Shown here: positions 24,990 through 36,007 of the stretch, piece by piece | Numbering within the stretch: position 1 is the stretch's first letter | How the letters are laid out: every line of letters starts with the position of its first letter | From: Lichenostomus cassidix | Taxonomy: Eukaryota > Chordata > Aves > Passeriformes > Meliphagidae | NCBI GenBank assembly: GCA_008360975.2 | Contig: CM039193.1 | Span: 6,686,501 to 6,750,500, forward strand | DNA: 64,000 nt | Direction: 5' to 3' | Position numbers and translations under genes: made by a program | Notes under the pieces: generated by a model | Told to the model about the DNA's origin: nothing | The model's database searches: none | Seen by the model: only the letters and a program-made list of their open reading frames with translations

Positions 24990-27900
24990 TGATTCTCTGC
25001 TGGGTGGACTGTGCTGCCTCTGCACAGCTCTGAAAAACTCCATGTTTGGCCGAAAAAAGGGCCAGGCACACAGTATATGCATAGAGTACAACACCACCAT
25101 GCATTCACGGACTTACATGGCAGAGGACAATTTTCAACCACAAGAGTTTTCTGCATTTTAGACTCACCTGTCTTTTCCCAAAAGAATTGTCATCCCAGCA
25201 AAAATGTTAACTTTTCTTTCTTAGTGCCAGTGCTAAGGGCTTGGATCATCTACCCTGGGTACACCACTGCTGTGCCCTCAGAGGGTTTGGGGTGCTCCCT
25301 CACGCTGCCCCTGCTCTGGAAATCAGGTGCCACGGCCAGGCTATGCCATTCCAGTGGGCAGAAGGGTCCCAGTTGGGATCATCCATCACTGACTCTTCCA
25401 GAAGGAGTGAGACTGGGGCATCTCAGCAGAGTGTGCAGAGGAGGAGAACACAACCATTTCTGTAGAGAATATTTCTTTACGGAAATATTTTGTGTTGATA
25501 TATTGTTGTTTCTGTCACAAATATTCCTCCATTCATGATCTTACCAGAGCGCCAGTTTTCAATGGAAATCGAGATTAAAAATAATTTTTCCTTCAAGTAA
25601 ATGAAATTTCTTTTCCCAAAGCAGCTCTAGTAATGACTCCTTTTGATGTAGAAATGACAGATTCTTCCCTGACATTTTAGGTACAGCCCAAATCACAAAG
25701 GACAAATACTCCACATGATCCTCAATCACCTGCCTGAGCTTATAATCCATGAGGAAACTCTTTCTAATACCTTTCCTGCTGTTCTGTGCCTGGCTGTAAG
25801 GAAAGCCAGCTGCCTGCCAAGTGCTCCCAAACTGGGCACTTGGCTGGAACTAATCGATGGATGTGCCCAGTCAACAACACACAGCGTTGCTTCTGCTCTC
25901 TGACTGAAGAATCAAAGTTTATTAATTATTCCACTCGAAATTAAATCTCCTTCACAACGAAATCTCCACTCTTGGCCTCAGCCCTCTCAATGAGTAATTC
26001 CATCAAGGAAACTCTTCTTGCAGCACCGTTCACAGAAGATTAAAAAAAGGGAGTTGAATACGTTTAGAGAGAAACTCTACTGAGCCATACTCGTGAGTAA
26101 TCCCTCTGTCCACATGCCCGTGGGTCACCAGTTGGAAAAGGCAGCTTGTAATGCGCTCACTACTTGGCAGTGAGCAGCTTTTGCACTTTTATCCATCCTC
26201 AAATGCATCCTTGTGTCTGCGTGCAAGATTTGAACAAAATGCTGCTACGACAAACAGCAGACACCATGTATATCAGCTCACCAAGATCAAAGGCGCACAG
26301 CAGCGAAGAATTTAATTAAAATGTTAAAATTAAACAGGAAGGCATCCATTGTTTAATTTTTTGGCAGGCATCTTCTTTCAAACCAGGACCTAATTCCATT
26401 CCAGCACGCTGACTGCCCTTGGAGATGGCAATCAGGAGAGCTCTGCTGGATTTATCGGCTGCTGGATTTGGTGGTGAGGGAATCCCACGCTTACTTTGGC
26501 TTTCAAGTACAGTCCCTAAAAAAACACTAAGAGAAACTGCTCAACTTCAAAGGATAATTATTGCAATATACATATTCTGCAGTAATAAGCCAATTTCCAG
26601 AATCAAACCTAAGCTCCTTGGGCTGGGCACAAGATACATCCAAGAACATTGTTCCCCCTTACAATCCCAACAGGGAGGTAGGGATCTTGCCATGTTCAAC
26701 CACTCCAAGACACCCTTCCCTCCATACAAACGCTGTTTGAAATGGGATAAAAAACTGATGCAAAGCAGTGGGGTTTTGTGTGCAGCATGGCCTCAGTGTG
26801 GGGAGGAGCAGGGCTAAGCAATGATATGGGTTTAGACTCACACACAGATGGGAGCCTTGTCTTGTTTGGTTTTGCTTCGAGCATACCTCCAGCACACAGC
26901 CAGGGAGAAGATTATTCTGAAAACAGTTCAAGCAAGGCTTAAGTTTGCTTGTTAAATAACTGTAAGATATTTCCTGGCTTCCTGGGGTATTTTGATCTGA
27001 ATGCTTAAGGCAGCCATAGACTATACAGCCCACATCAGGGAGGCTGGACCAAGGAGCCAGTTGTCTCCTTGGTTTTTGGGAGCCTAGCAAGGAAGATTTT
27101 GCTTCTTCTTTCATACTATTTGGGATGCCAAAGATGCTCTTCACCAAATATTATAAAGACTGTCAAATGCAGGGTCAAACACGGGGTCCCAATACAAGCA
27201 CCCAACATGCACATGACAAAGGATTTGAGCTGGGGCTTATCACTTCAAGCCAAATATACTTTGGATTTGCATCACCTGAGATATTACACAGGAGGGCAGA
27301 GCATTAACATCAGGAAAAGGGAAGACTGAGGACAAACACAAAAAACTTCTCTTCGAAATTCAAAGAGCTATGGTGGAGCTGTTATTATAAATTACTTCCT
27401 GATGTATCAATGATCTTGCCGATGTTGGGTAGCATTTCATTTTAAAATCTTCTGGGCAGAATTTCAGCCTCAATACTTCAGGCTTTTGAATACTTCTAGT
27501 GAATATTCAGTCAGGCTGTTCACAGCAGGCTCTGGTATTTCTCATAGAATAAAGATCAAATTGACAGGTTGGGACTTTTGCAAGAGAGTCAAATCAGATT
27601 TATTTCTGACAGCGGGTCTGGGATCATACACCTCTCCTCTGAAAATGTATAACACTTCAATGAAATCTTCCTGCTTCAGTTTTTACCCTGCTTCCTTAAC
27701 ACTACGTCTCTCCAGCACATTTCAGTGACTAGGATGGGGTCTTCTTATCAAAGAGGCTTTTCCAATCCCCCAGCAAAAGCCCTCTGTGTAGGGTATCATG
27801 GACTGATTGATGAAAACATCCTCACTAACTTCTGCCTTGCAATGGCCCTGCCAAGCTGGGCTGGAACATCTGCACTTACCCAGGACCTGGAGCCCACAGA

Positions 27901-30900
27901 GCTCCCCACAGTGTTTATCCCAAGCCCAGGCTGCAGCACTTGCAGCTCCCCACAGCACCAGCTCAACAGCTCCCACAGCCTCTGCCTCTAACACAGCCTT
28001 CTCCCAGATGCTAAGGCATCCTGGAAAAGGCACAGACAGAACAGCTTTCTCAGAGAAACACATTTATCTATCCATTAGAACACCATGAAAAAAAGGAAAG
28101 GTAAACAATAAAGGGCAATGAGCACATTAGTTCAGCCTTTCCTGAGCCTTTCTCCTGGGTCATGCACCTACCCTGCTGCTTTAAGGGCCAAAGCTGACAT
28201 TCATCTTGTGAGACCTTTCTGCTTTGCTCTCATACTGAGGTCCATAACATTTGCTTCATGCCACAGATGGCTGCTCATCTGGAAAACCCCCTCTCCTGAG
28301 GGGCCAGTCTAATCCTCTGATCCTTCTCCCCTGGCAGCATTATGAAAATACTTCACCACAGCAGAACCCAAGCTGTCCAGCACAATACTCTGTTCCCTCC
28401 CACCACAACCAACCTCTGAGCCTGACCTGCAGGAGTTCTCCCCTCACCATCCATTCCAGCTTAGGTTTGAGCACTTGCAAATGCATGCAAATACTCCATG
28501 CAAAAATCTTCTGGAGCATGCGCTCATGGGTGTGCCTGTATCCATAGGCTGCTAACGAGGCAACGCCTAATATTTTTGTTTATATAAAATGTTTTTAGAG
28601 AATACTTCCTTACTTAAATGAGTGTTATATACTGAAGCCTTTCAATGCCATTGATAGTATCTACAATAATTGGAATCCACATCATTTTATGTGATTTAAG
28701 CTTTTCCATAAGAATGAGAAGCACTATTCGCTTTTTTACCTGAGTGAAGTGTTCTGAATGGGAAAACACTGCTTCCAAACACAAACCTGAGAAGTCTCTA
28801 CAATGGCCAGAAGATAAAACTGTGCAAATTGAAGCAAAAGCTTACAGTTTGCCTATATTCAGTATTCTTTTGCCTTTGCCAAAAAGCAAGCAAGCTGTCA
28901 CCTTAGCAACTATGTCACACTTTGCAGCACATATGCCACTTTGAACAAACACCTTAAACGCAGCACCTCCACACTGTATGTTCCTTTCTATAACATTCTT
29001 AACAGCACTCTGTAGATCCCCCAAGAGTAAAATCCATTAAGACCCCTCTGGCAGCTGCTGGGCTGGACAGACAGACAAGCCAAGTGCTGTTTTTCACACT
29101 GCACCCCAGGCCCATACTAAGACAGAACCAGTTTTATTCAGTGCCCAAGGGGAAAGCTGAGCTTGCAGAGGTGCAGCTTTGCCTTCCACCACCAGCCCTG
29201 GGCAGAGACCAGCCTTACCAGCTTTCTGCCTCTCCTCCTTCCCTTCTGTTCCTTCCCCCTGGAGCAGAGTGGAGAACTTCACCAAGCAACATCTCCTGCC
29301 TCTTGGGATCACACATAGTGTGAATGAACCGAGGTTAAGCCAGGGACCAGAGACTCCAAATGATAAAAAGGGTTTTATCAGAAGCACCTCCAAGCTTGTC
29401 CTCCCCCAACTGCAACATCTGAACCCAGAGATGTCAACATGCAGGGCTTTTACCCGGGGCTCCAATTATGCAGATGCTGATTTACAGGAGTGATGACTGA
29501 AACATCGCCCTCATAAAAATTGTCAAGGAGACTTTAACTGTGTTTGTCTAATAGCAGAACCCTCTATCTCCACACATCTTACTGCTAGTTTGAAAGTCAG
29601 ATCACTTTTGTTCTTCTTTTCATAGAAACCTGGTTTGCATATATAATCAAATGTAGCATTAATGAGTCTCTTTCCTCATCTTCTATTCCTAATGCTTCAA
29701 ACAGCCACACTCAGATAAGAGCAGCCATTCAAATGGCTTACCATGAGATTTTACCAGTTTCACACAGGTATTTCCACAGGTGCAGCACATAACTCCAGCA
29801 AGTCCTGCTCCTGGAGCCCTGTCTCAACCATACGTGCTAATCCTACTGAACTGTTTTATACTGGGTCCCACTCTGGGCTGCTTGAGAATCATCAGGATTT
29901 AAATGAATTGTTAGGCGACCTTTTAAAATCAGCTCTTCCATGATCACAACACAGTGCTAAATGGAAAATGGTAGGCATTTTCCAGATGAAAGACGTAACT
30001 TATTTGCAATGTGGTCAGGCACTACTGACCTTTTCTCTTCCCTGGTATCAGCGTTTGTACCATTTTAACACAACTTTTTGATGAGCACAATTCTCAGTTT
30101 ACAACCAGATATTCATGCAGATAATCATGGATGTGAACAGCAAAGCAGTCAGCTCTCTGCAGACTGCGTAAAACATGTGATCACAAGACAGACTTCCTGT
30201 TCTTTCACTTGTGTTCTGGGTCTTCAGTCTTCAGAGCTCCCATCTTTCTTATGCTACCTTGATCTAAAACCATATGGTTTATCAAAGCCAGAGGTTTCAG
30301 AGTCATGAGACTCCCACAAGTTGAGACTTTAAGACCACAAGGTAAAACACCACTTAGGCACTGCTAGTGCTTCTGCTGCCTTTATGCCAGTCCCACTGGC
30401 AGAGTGACATATGGCTTTCACATCTGCCTTCAGTGAGACTACAAAAACTTTTCAGATCCTTCCTATCGCACACCACAGAGCTGATGTCTAACAGCAAAAT
30501 TCACTTCCTGGGTTCTTCTTAATAAAAATAACTTGTCTGACAGAGTTCCCTGCCTGCAGATTACCCCTGTTCGTGCTCAGAAGCTGCAGGCCCAAAGCCA
30601 AGGACCAGTGAAGCCTGTTCCCAGGGCTCAGGTCTCTTGGATGCTCACATCCTGTTGGTTCATCATGGCAATTTTTGCCTGCCCAGAGCTGCAGTGTATT
30701 TTGCATGCATTATGCTAAGCTGCCTATAAGAAATCATCCAATTAATGACAGCTTACAGAGAAGGGTTAGTTACACGGTAATTACCTTTCTAATATTAAAA
30801 TACCATAGAAATGGATTTACATTTTTTGATTAAGTGGCACATGTTTTATTGACCTGATACTACACATACAAGACCTTTGAGGTAGCAACTGGGACCCAGT

Positions 30901-33900
30901 TTACAATAAAGCTAAGTACCTACATCCCAAGGCAGACATCAAAACACTTGGCAATACATTTTTAACAAGTCTTTGTGCTTCTTACACATCAAGACGGATG
31001 GGCTCAGCACTAAATGCAGCATCTGTATAATCAGATTGGCATTGTATGAGCAACATCACCAGGCAGTAAGAAGTACTACTTTTTTTAAAGGTTTTTCTTT
31101 CAATATGAGGGTAGAGAAGATCAAACACTCAACTCTTCCACCCTCCATCCATGAGGATAATTAAGCTTCAGCAAGGTAACCCTACTCCATCAACTAAGTC
31201 TCTGCCCCTACCAGAGTAGTCAGCAGCCTTCTGACTAAGCAAAAACCAAACAAACACATGCAAATGTGATGAAGAGTCTCAAGCAACTATAAAACATCTC
31301 ACCCCACAATGCACTAGAAAGAGCAAACTACTAATCACACATGCTTCATGCAAGCATTACCTTCTTATTTCTTTCCCATTTATTTTCAGCATCTCAAGAT
31401 ATCTAGGCTTTTCTAGGGCACACTTGAAAGCACGCAGCTACTTATGTCCATTCATATGCATGGAGTGCAACAAAAGCACTCCACGGCCAGATGAGCAATC
31501 AGCACTAGGACAAAAGACAAGACTTATTATCAGTCTTTCAAGATTCAGATTCCCTTTGCCTTCTGAACATGCATCTGTGTGCAAGGCAAGGGATGCTAAC
31601 CCTTTCAGAATCTGCAAACTTCATCAAAGCAAGCTTGACTCTTGCCAGGCAGGCAACAGCCTGGCCTTTCTCCTGGCTCACCAGTCAAGTGATCACAGCA
31701 TGAAGGCAAGGAAGCAAAACAAGGTTAGCTTGGTCCATGTACACCACACACAGATTTTTCAGACCATCTTCATCCACTTTCCACCAGAGATTTGTTGTCC
31801 AAATGCCCTGCAATGCTTTGGAACTCCTTGGTACATCCCATGATGATGCCCATGAGCAGTGACGAAGTCCAGTTGTTCAAGGCCTGGAATGCAACTTTTT
31901 TTTTTTTTTTTGGCACAAAGGCAAGGAGTAAAATAACTCCTCAGACACATTCGAGTTCACTGAACATCCTAATGTCCACTTCCAAGTTGTCCTGTCAAGA
32001 AAAGCCACCATCCACAAGATTCGTCCTGCAACATCAATGATTCACACATTCCCTGATAAAAGCTGCACTGGCTTAGACAGAGTTACAGTGTGGCCTTTGT
32101 GCCAGAAATATGCCAAAAATACCCCTGTCCATACCAGCCCAGACAGGGCTGCAAGCTGGTGGAGCAGGGAGCTCACTGCAAGTGATTTTAAAACACCAAC
32201 CTACAGACAGCCATCAAGGCAATCACAGCACCTCCTGACTGCAAAAATGGTGGAGTTTCTGCATCCATGCTATTTATGGAGGAATACAGGAAAGACATTA
32301 TGGACAGCGCTGCAGCTCCTGTAACTTTCCACGAAACTGGGTAAGTATCAGGTTGCTTTGGGTTTGCAGAAGGGAAGTTTGTGGAAATTCACAATGTAAA
32401 CTCAGCCTAGGGATACAAAGTTTCCATTTTAACAAAAGTATTTTTGCCAGTGACAACCTGATTACACATGAGGTAGTTCTTATACCCATCACACTGCATG
32501 AGCAGACCCTTGCTTTTCACTTAATTTCCTCTTCTAGGGCTCCAGAGAGGCAGCAACTGCAAAACAAATAGACCAAAAGTGACAAACTTGCTTGTCTTGC
32601 TCACTTTTTGCAGACCCCAATAAAAACAGTCTAAACTCATCCAGAGAGTCACAGGACTGAAATTAATCCAGGGAGATGAATGAACATATTTCTTCTCTTT
32701 CATCTTTCCTTATTCATTATTGTCAGGTGCATGTATAAGAGAGTTATTTTTCAAGTGAAGTTGTAAGAGTGTTTGTGACATTGCTACTGGTTGTAGTGCC
32801 ACAGTAGATTATTGTGAGAAATAAGCTTCAGAAGAACATTCTTCTCATGCAAAGATCTGTGGAGTTACAGCCAAGGGAATAAAGAGTAGCAAGAACAAAT
32901 ACAGCTTTTAAACAGCTCTTCCCTGCCCCCAGCACATGCCATGAGTTGACTCAAAGCTGGAAACACCCAGGGCTGACCCAGTGCAGCTGTGTGCATTTTT
33001 CCAAGCTCAGATTTGTGATCCACATACTTTATTTCCAAGGTGGAGTTCAAAAAAATGCAACTCTTGCATAATTGCTACAAGACAATTTCTTGGTTTCTTT
33101 TCTTTCTCTTAACCTTTCCTGGGCTTGAGCCAATGTTGTCTCTTAATGGCTTCTAAATGCAACTTGTCTGAAAATAAGATTACAATGTACATGGGAAATA
33201 CAAATGAAAACATATTACAGTGCTGTGAATATTCAGAAGAATCATCCTTATCTCAGCAGCTTCTCTCTGGGTGTTAGGTGACCATCAAAGTAGGAGATTG
33301 AAGAAGGTCAGATAAGGTCCCTGCTCCTCGAGACAGAGGTCCATGTCTGAGCCAGACTACAGGTAAACTGAAATCTGCACACCCACAGATTAATTCTGCA
33401 ACAACATTTCACACCTGAGAAACCTACAGCCACCTCAGTTGCCTCCAGACCTGCAAATGTGTGCCCCCACAAACACACACATTTCAGCAGCAGAGGTTGA
33501 TGAATAAACACATGCTCTCCCCAGAGTCGCTGTGAGCCAACTCAAACCACCCCAATGACCAGTGTGCAAATCCAAGGCTGGACTGCATGGACAAGCTGAG
33601 GACATTCTCAGCCTGCACCACCTCCACCCTACAGCCTTTCTGAGGATCCCCCACAGCTCTGCCATCTGTGCTGCAACACCACAGAGCCTCCCCCCAGGCA
33701 CGAGAGCCACCCAACGCCCAGAATCGCTGCGTCACCAGCTGGGCTATGAACTTTATTTCTTTGCAGATGCAATCTAGGACTCAAGTGGGAGGTGTTAAGG
33801 GGTGTAATTTGACTGTTCTGATCAAGTGCAATGAGGTCTGTGAGGCTGCCGGGGGACATGGAAGCGGACACAGAATTGGCTGGAGAATTTGGTCTTCTTT

Positions 33901-34297
33901 GAAAGTTTGAAATTATGATTAGGCTGATAAAAGGAGACTGAGAGAGAGGTGGACAAGTAGTTGAGACTGTAGATGGTAGAGAGATGTGAACAGCAGTTGG
34001 GAGGCATGGTAAGAAGAGAAGGAAGATGGGAGAAATAAAATTAATTGAATAGAGATGGAATTTCAGTAATCCAAAAAGTCTTTCAAGTATATTAAAAAAA
34101 AAAAAGTCTTCCACACTCCAAAACACCATAAACTAAATTGCGCCTAATTCCACTTACACATACCTGTGAAAAGGAGACAAAGTATTTTCTCAGATCATCT
34201 TAAATGTTAACACACTCTGCACCCTTCTGCCACATTCCCTTATGGCCAAGGACTGGCCCACCTTGGCCGTGTCAGAAGAGCTCTGTTTACACACAGC
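24990..34297. other. Intron 2 segment without identifiable features
   Basis: This is unique, CpG-poor sequence with a T16 run at 31896. Open frames of up to 175 codons occur (25011-25538 plus, 26659-27147 minus) but show no domain, signal peptide or plausible exon boundary. No transposon was recognised. Confidence 0.55.
31896..31911. repeat. Poly(T) tract, 16 nt
   Basis: This is an uninterrupted T run. No flanking target-site duplication or retrocopy is seen. Confidence 0.9.
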
Positions 34298-34325
34298 CGT
34301 GTGTGCATGCATGTGTACACACACA
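34298..34325. repeat. Alternating purine-pyrimidine (GT/CA) stretch, Z-DNA-prone
   Basis: Twenty-eight bases alternate strictly between pyrimidine and purine (CGTGTGTGCATGCATGTG, then TACACACACA). It includes the self-complementary TGCATGCA. It is 1.3 kb into SYNPR intron 2 from the exon 2 donor. Confidence 0.75.
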
Positions 34326-34639
34326 ACCAACGTGCACTTGGAGCAGCCAGAGGAGTTCTACTTGTGGCTTCCAACCATGACAAAGGCAGCTTTTATATTT
34401 GGCTGCTGGAAGAAGTTACAGACCCAGGAAACTGCCAAGAGAAGAGTTCCCACTCGCTGTCCTGAGGATGCCAATGCACTGACTGGGGCAGGAACAATTT
34501 TCTCGATGGCACAGCCCATGCCCATCAGCCCAGAGTCCTTCCCAGCAGGGCTCTCTTCCCAACCTCCAGCAGACATAGCCTCATCAGGCAGACAGCCAAA
34601 AGACCACATTCCCAGCGGCTAGTAGCCACAGGAACAGCT

Positions 34640-35080
34640 TTGCTCCCCATTCTTGCTCCATGGTGAGTGCTGCACAGTGGCTGAAGCACCCTCAGACCTG
34701 CCTGGGGCTCAGCCCCTGGATGTCCTGAGTTCTCCTTGAGGCAGGAGCAGCAGTGCCAGGTGGGTTTGCAGAGCTCTGGGCAGGGAACACAAGGGACCTT
34801 GTCCATCCACTGCCGCGTGCAGGTGACCCCACTGTGGGGCCACCCCGTCCCAAGCCACGGTGCCACCACATCTCCACCACCCAGCTCCACGGAACCTGAT
34901 GCTTCAAGGTGCCCGGCGGGGAAGAGCAGCTGCTTCTGGTGTGCAGAACAGGACAGGGGCTGGGGCAGCAGCTGCCCCCAGCACACCCGAACAGCCCCTC
35001 GCAGGCATCCCGGTCCGGGCTGTGCGCGGCAGGTGACAACATGTGGATAAACGCACCCGCACGGGGACGCGCCCCCCAAA
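34640..35080. other. GC-rich intronic segment beside the SYNPR island
   Basis: The sequence is GC-rich with moderate CpG, rising towards the CpG island. A 184-codon frame crosses it on the minus strand (34525-35079), but it has no recognisable domain and no plausible splice link to SYNPR exon 2. I treat it as non-coding shore of the island. Confidence 0.5.
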
Positions 35081-35352
35081 ATACGCGGCTTACATAATTC
35101 CCCAGCCAGTCGGCGTTAGGGGAATGTGATTAATCCTCCATGACATGTTCTGAACTTTCCGTTCAGAGAGGCTCTCTGCTCCCGCAGACCTACTGGCGAT
35201 GGATGTCATTTGACCTGCAGACTTCACTACGAATGAGCATCAGAGCAACACACAGTGACATTGCTCCGCACACCAATTATCTGCCTCCTTCCCCGCTCGG
35301 CCCAGAGACAAGTTTGCTAAATGCATAATGAGGATTTTATTTTCCTCGGTGC

Positions 35353-35367
35353 TTTTTTTTTTTTTTT
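35353..35367. repeat. Poly(T) tract at the downstream edge of the CpG island
   Basis: Fifteen T lie about 220 bp into SYNPR intron 2. As transcribed (minus strand) this is an A run. It separates the CpG island from the AT-rich intron. Confidence 0.9.
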
Positions 35368-35589
35368 AAATTCGTTTACAGCCAGCACCAGGATGAGGCG
35401 GGGGCACCCACAAACCCAGCCCCCAGCCCGCCCCGCCGGCCACAGCGCGGCAGGACGCGAGTCCCCAGCCCCTCGCCCCGCGTCCCTGTCCCCAACCCCC
35501 GCGTCCCTGTCCCTCAGCCCGGCCCAGCTCCCACCTGTTCCGCCGGGCGCGCACTTTGCCGACAACCCCCCCGGCAGCCCGGGACTCAC

Positions 35590-35655
35590 CCACTCGAGCA
35601 CCCTGAGGAAGGCCAGCGGCTCCTTCACCACGCGGAAAGTGCCCGCGGAGGCGAG
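35590..35655 (-). CDS. SYNPR: SYNPR coding exon 2 (66 nt, cytosolic N-terminus before membrane segment 1)
   Basis: The minus strand shows a pyrimidine-rich acceptor ending CTCTGCCCGCAG|CTCGCC and a strong donor GAGTGG|GTGAGT. Between them are exactly 22 codons, phase 0 at both ends, reading LASAGTFRVVKEPLAFLR and then VLEW. This matches human long-isoform synaptoporin (LASAGTFRVLKEPLAFLR, as I recall it) almost residue for residue. Synaptophysin has LVAGGQFRVVKEPLGF here, which is less close. A 66-nt second coding exon is also the expected structure for the synaptophysin/synaptoporin family. The segment lies in the cytosol just before the first transmembrane helix, which the next exon would encode (FAIFAFATC type). 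That exon is not in the window. In the open frame the minus strand runs on into intron 2 and ends at a stop, as expected for intron read-through. Paralogues SYPL1 and SYPL2 are unlikely because their N-termini differ. Confidence 0.94.
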
Positions 35656-35744
35656 CTGCGGGCAGAGAGAAGGGTCAGCACCGCGCCCGCTCCGCGCTCC
35701 CCGCGCCGCCCCGCGCCGCCCCCCGCCCGCGGGGCTCCGCGTAC
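35656..35744 (-). other. SYNPR: SYNPR intron 1 (89 bp, very GC-rich)
   Basis: This is the short intron between the two coding exons. It starts GTACGC and ends in a pyrimidine tract followed by GCAG on the minus strand. It is inside the CpG island and consists largely of GCGGGG/CGCGGC sequence. At 89 bp it is close to the minimum usual for vertebrate introns, in sharp contrast with the next intron, which exceeds 35 kb. Its acceptor side includes the string GGTCAGCACC on the plus strand (35673-35682), which resembles the left half of a REST/RE1 site, but the right half is not recognisable. Confidence 0.88.
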
Positions 35745-35762
35745 CTGGTCCACCGCCTCCAT
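35745..35762 (-). CDS. SYNPR: SYNPR coding exon 1 (18 nt, start codon and first six codons)
   Basis: On the minus strand this reads ATGGAGGCGGTGGACCAG, encoding MEAVDQ, and is followed directly by a splice donor (CAG|GTACGC). The start codon sits in a near-ideal Kozak context (GCGCCATGG). From the predicted transcription start near 35925 to this codon there is no earlier ATG on the minus strand, so it should be the first AUG in the mRNA. The exon ends in phase 0 and joins exon 2 across an 89-bp intron. From memory of the family, the long isoform of human synaptoporin starts MDPVSQ and synaptophysin has MDVVNQ at the same place, so the length and pattern of this six-residue segment fit. The protein is a four-pass membrane protein of synaptic vesicles; this segment is the start of its cytosolic N-terminus. 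SYNPR is preferred over SYP because of the exon 2 sequence. Confidence 0.9.
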
Positions 35763-35930
35763 GGCGCCGCAGCCCCGCGGAGCGGAGCCGAGCGGCGCGG
35801 AGCCTCCCGGAGCCTCCCGCCCGCCAGCCGGGATGCGCGGCGCTGCCCCCGCGCAGGCCGGGCGGAGCAGCCGGGCGGGGCCCGCGCCCCCCGCACCGCC
35901 CCGCGGAGCCGCCCCGGCCCCCGCCCGCTG
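35763..35930 (-). other. SYNPR: Predicted SYNPR 5' untranslated region
   Basis: This is the segment between the start codon and the transcription start inferred about 25-30 bp downstream of the TATA box. It is roughly 165 nt long and extremely GC-rich. It contains no CAT on the plus strand, hence no upstream AUG on the transcript. Its upstream limit is inferred, not seen. Such a GC-rich leader would be strongly structured. Confidence 0.6.
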
Positions 35931-35952
35931 CCCCCGCCAGCCGCGCTCCGCA

Positions 35953-35962
35953 CTTTTTATAG
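35953..35962 (-). promoter_or_regulatory. SYNPR: TATA box of the SYNPR promoter
   Basis: The minus strand reads CTATAAAAAG, a textbook TATA element, about 190 bp upstream of the SYNPR start codon and inside the CpG island. It predicts transcription starting near 35925-35930 on the minus strand. GC boxes (GGGCGG or its complement) flank it, for example at 35860-35865 and 35873-35878 and within the CCCGCCC runs around 35919-35926. The assignment rests on motif, orientation and spacing; no transcript data were available. Confidence 0.7.
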
Positions 35963-35989
35963 CGCTGCTAAGCTTTCGGTAATCGGTAA

Positions 35990-36007
35990 TTTTTTTTTTT
36001 TTTTTTT
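35990..36007. repeat. Poly(T) tract just upstream of the SYNPR TATA box
   Basis: Eighteen T lie 28 bp beyond the TATA box and divide the CpG island in two. Rigid A/T tracts of this kind disfavour nucleosomes and are common at promoters; that role is inferred. Confidence 0.9.

Larger units (their letters stand above)
1..35589 (-). other. SYNPR: SYNPR intron 2, proximal part (no further exon found)
   Basis: Everything downstream of the exon 2 donor on the minus strand belongs to intron 2 up to the window edge. I searched the plus strand for the complement of the next exon's expected coding pattern (FAIFAFATC, VDCVNKTES) and for a short-isoform first exon (MCMVIFAP), and found neither. The donor is therefore followed by more than 35.5 kb of intron. 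A long intron here fits what I know of the mammalian gene, which spans hundreds of kilobases. Contents with their own entries are simple repeats, one CR1 fragment, a CpG-rich patch and candidate enhancers. The rest is ordinary AT-rich non-coding sequence in which I see no supported gene. Confidence 0.85.

Noticed and set aside
24531..25100. 189-codon minus-strand frame in the intronic CpG-rich patch
   Set aside because: No domain is recognisable, overlapping frames are open on both strands, and no splice link to SYNPR was found.
35675..35953. 92-codon minus-strand frame beginning at the TATA/leader region
   Set aside because: It uses a different frame from the SYNPR ATG and runs through intron 1. 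It is a GC-rich shadow of the leader.
35321..35962. 213-codon plus-strand frame across the SYNPR promoter
   Set aside because: It is antisense to SYNPR exons 1 and 2, rich in P, A and R, and owes its length to the GC-rich CpG island. The minus-strand splice sites and protein match explain this sequence.
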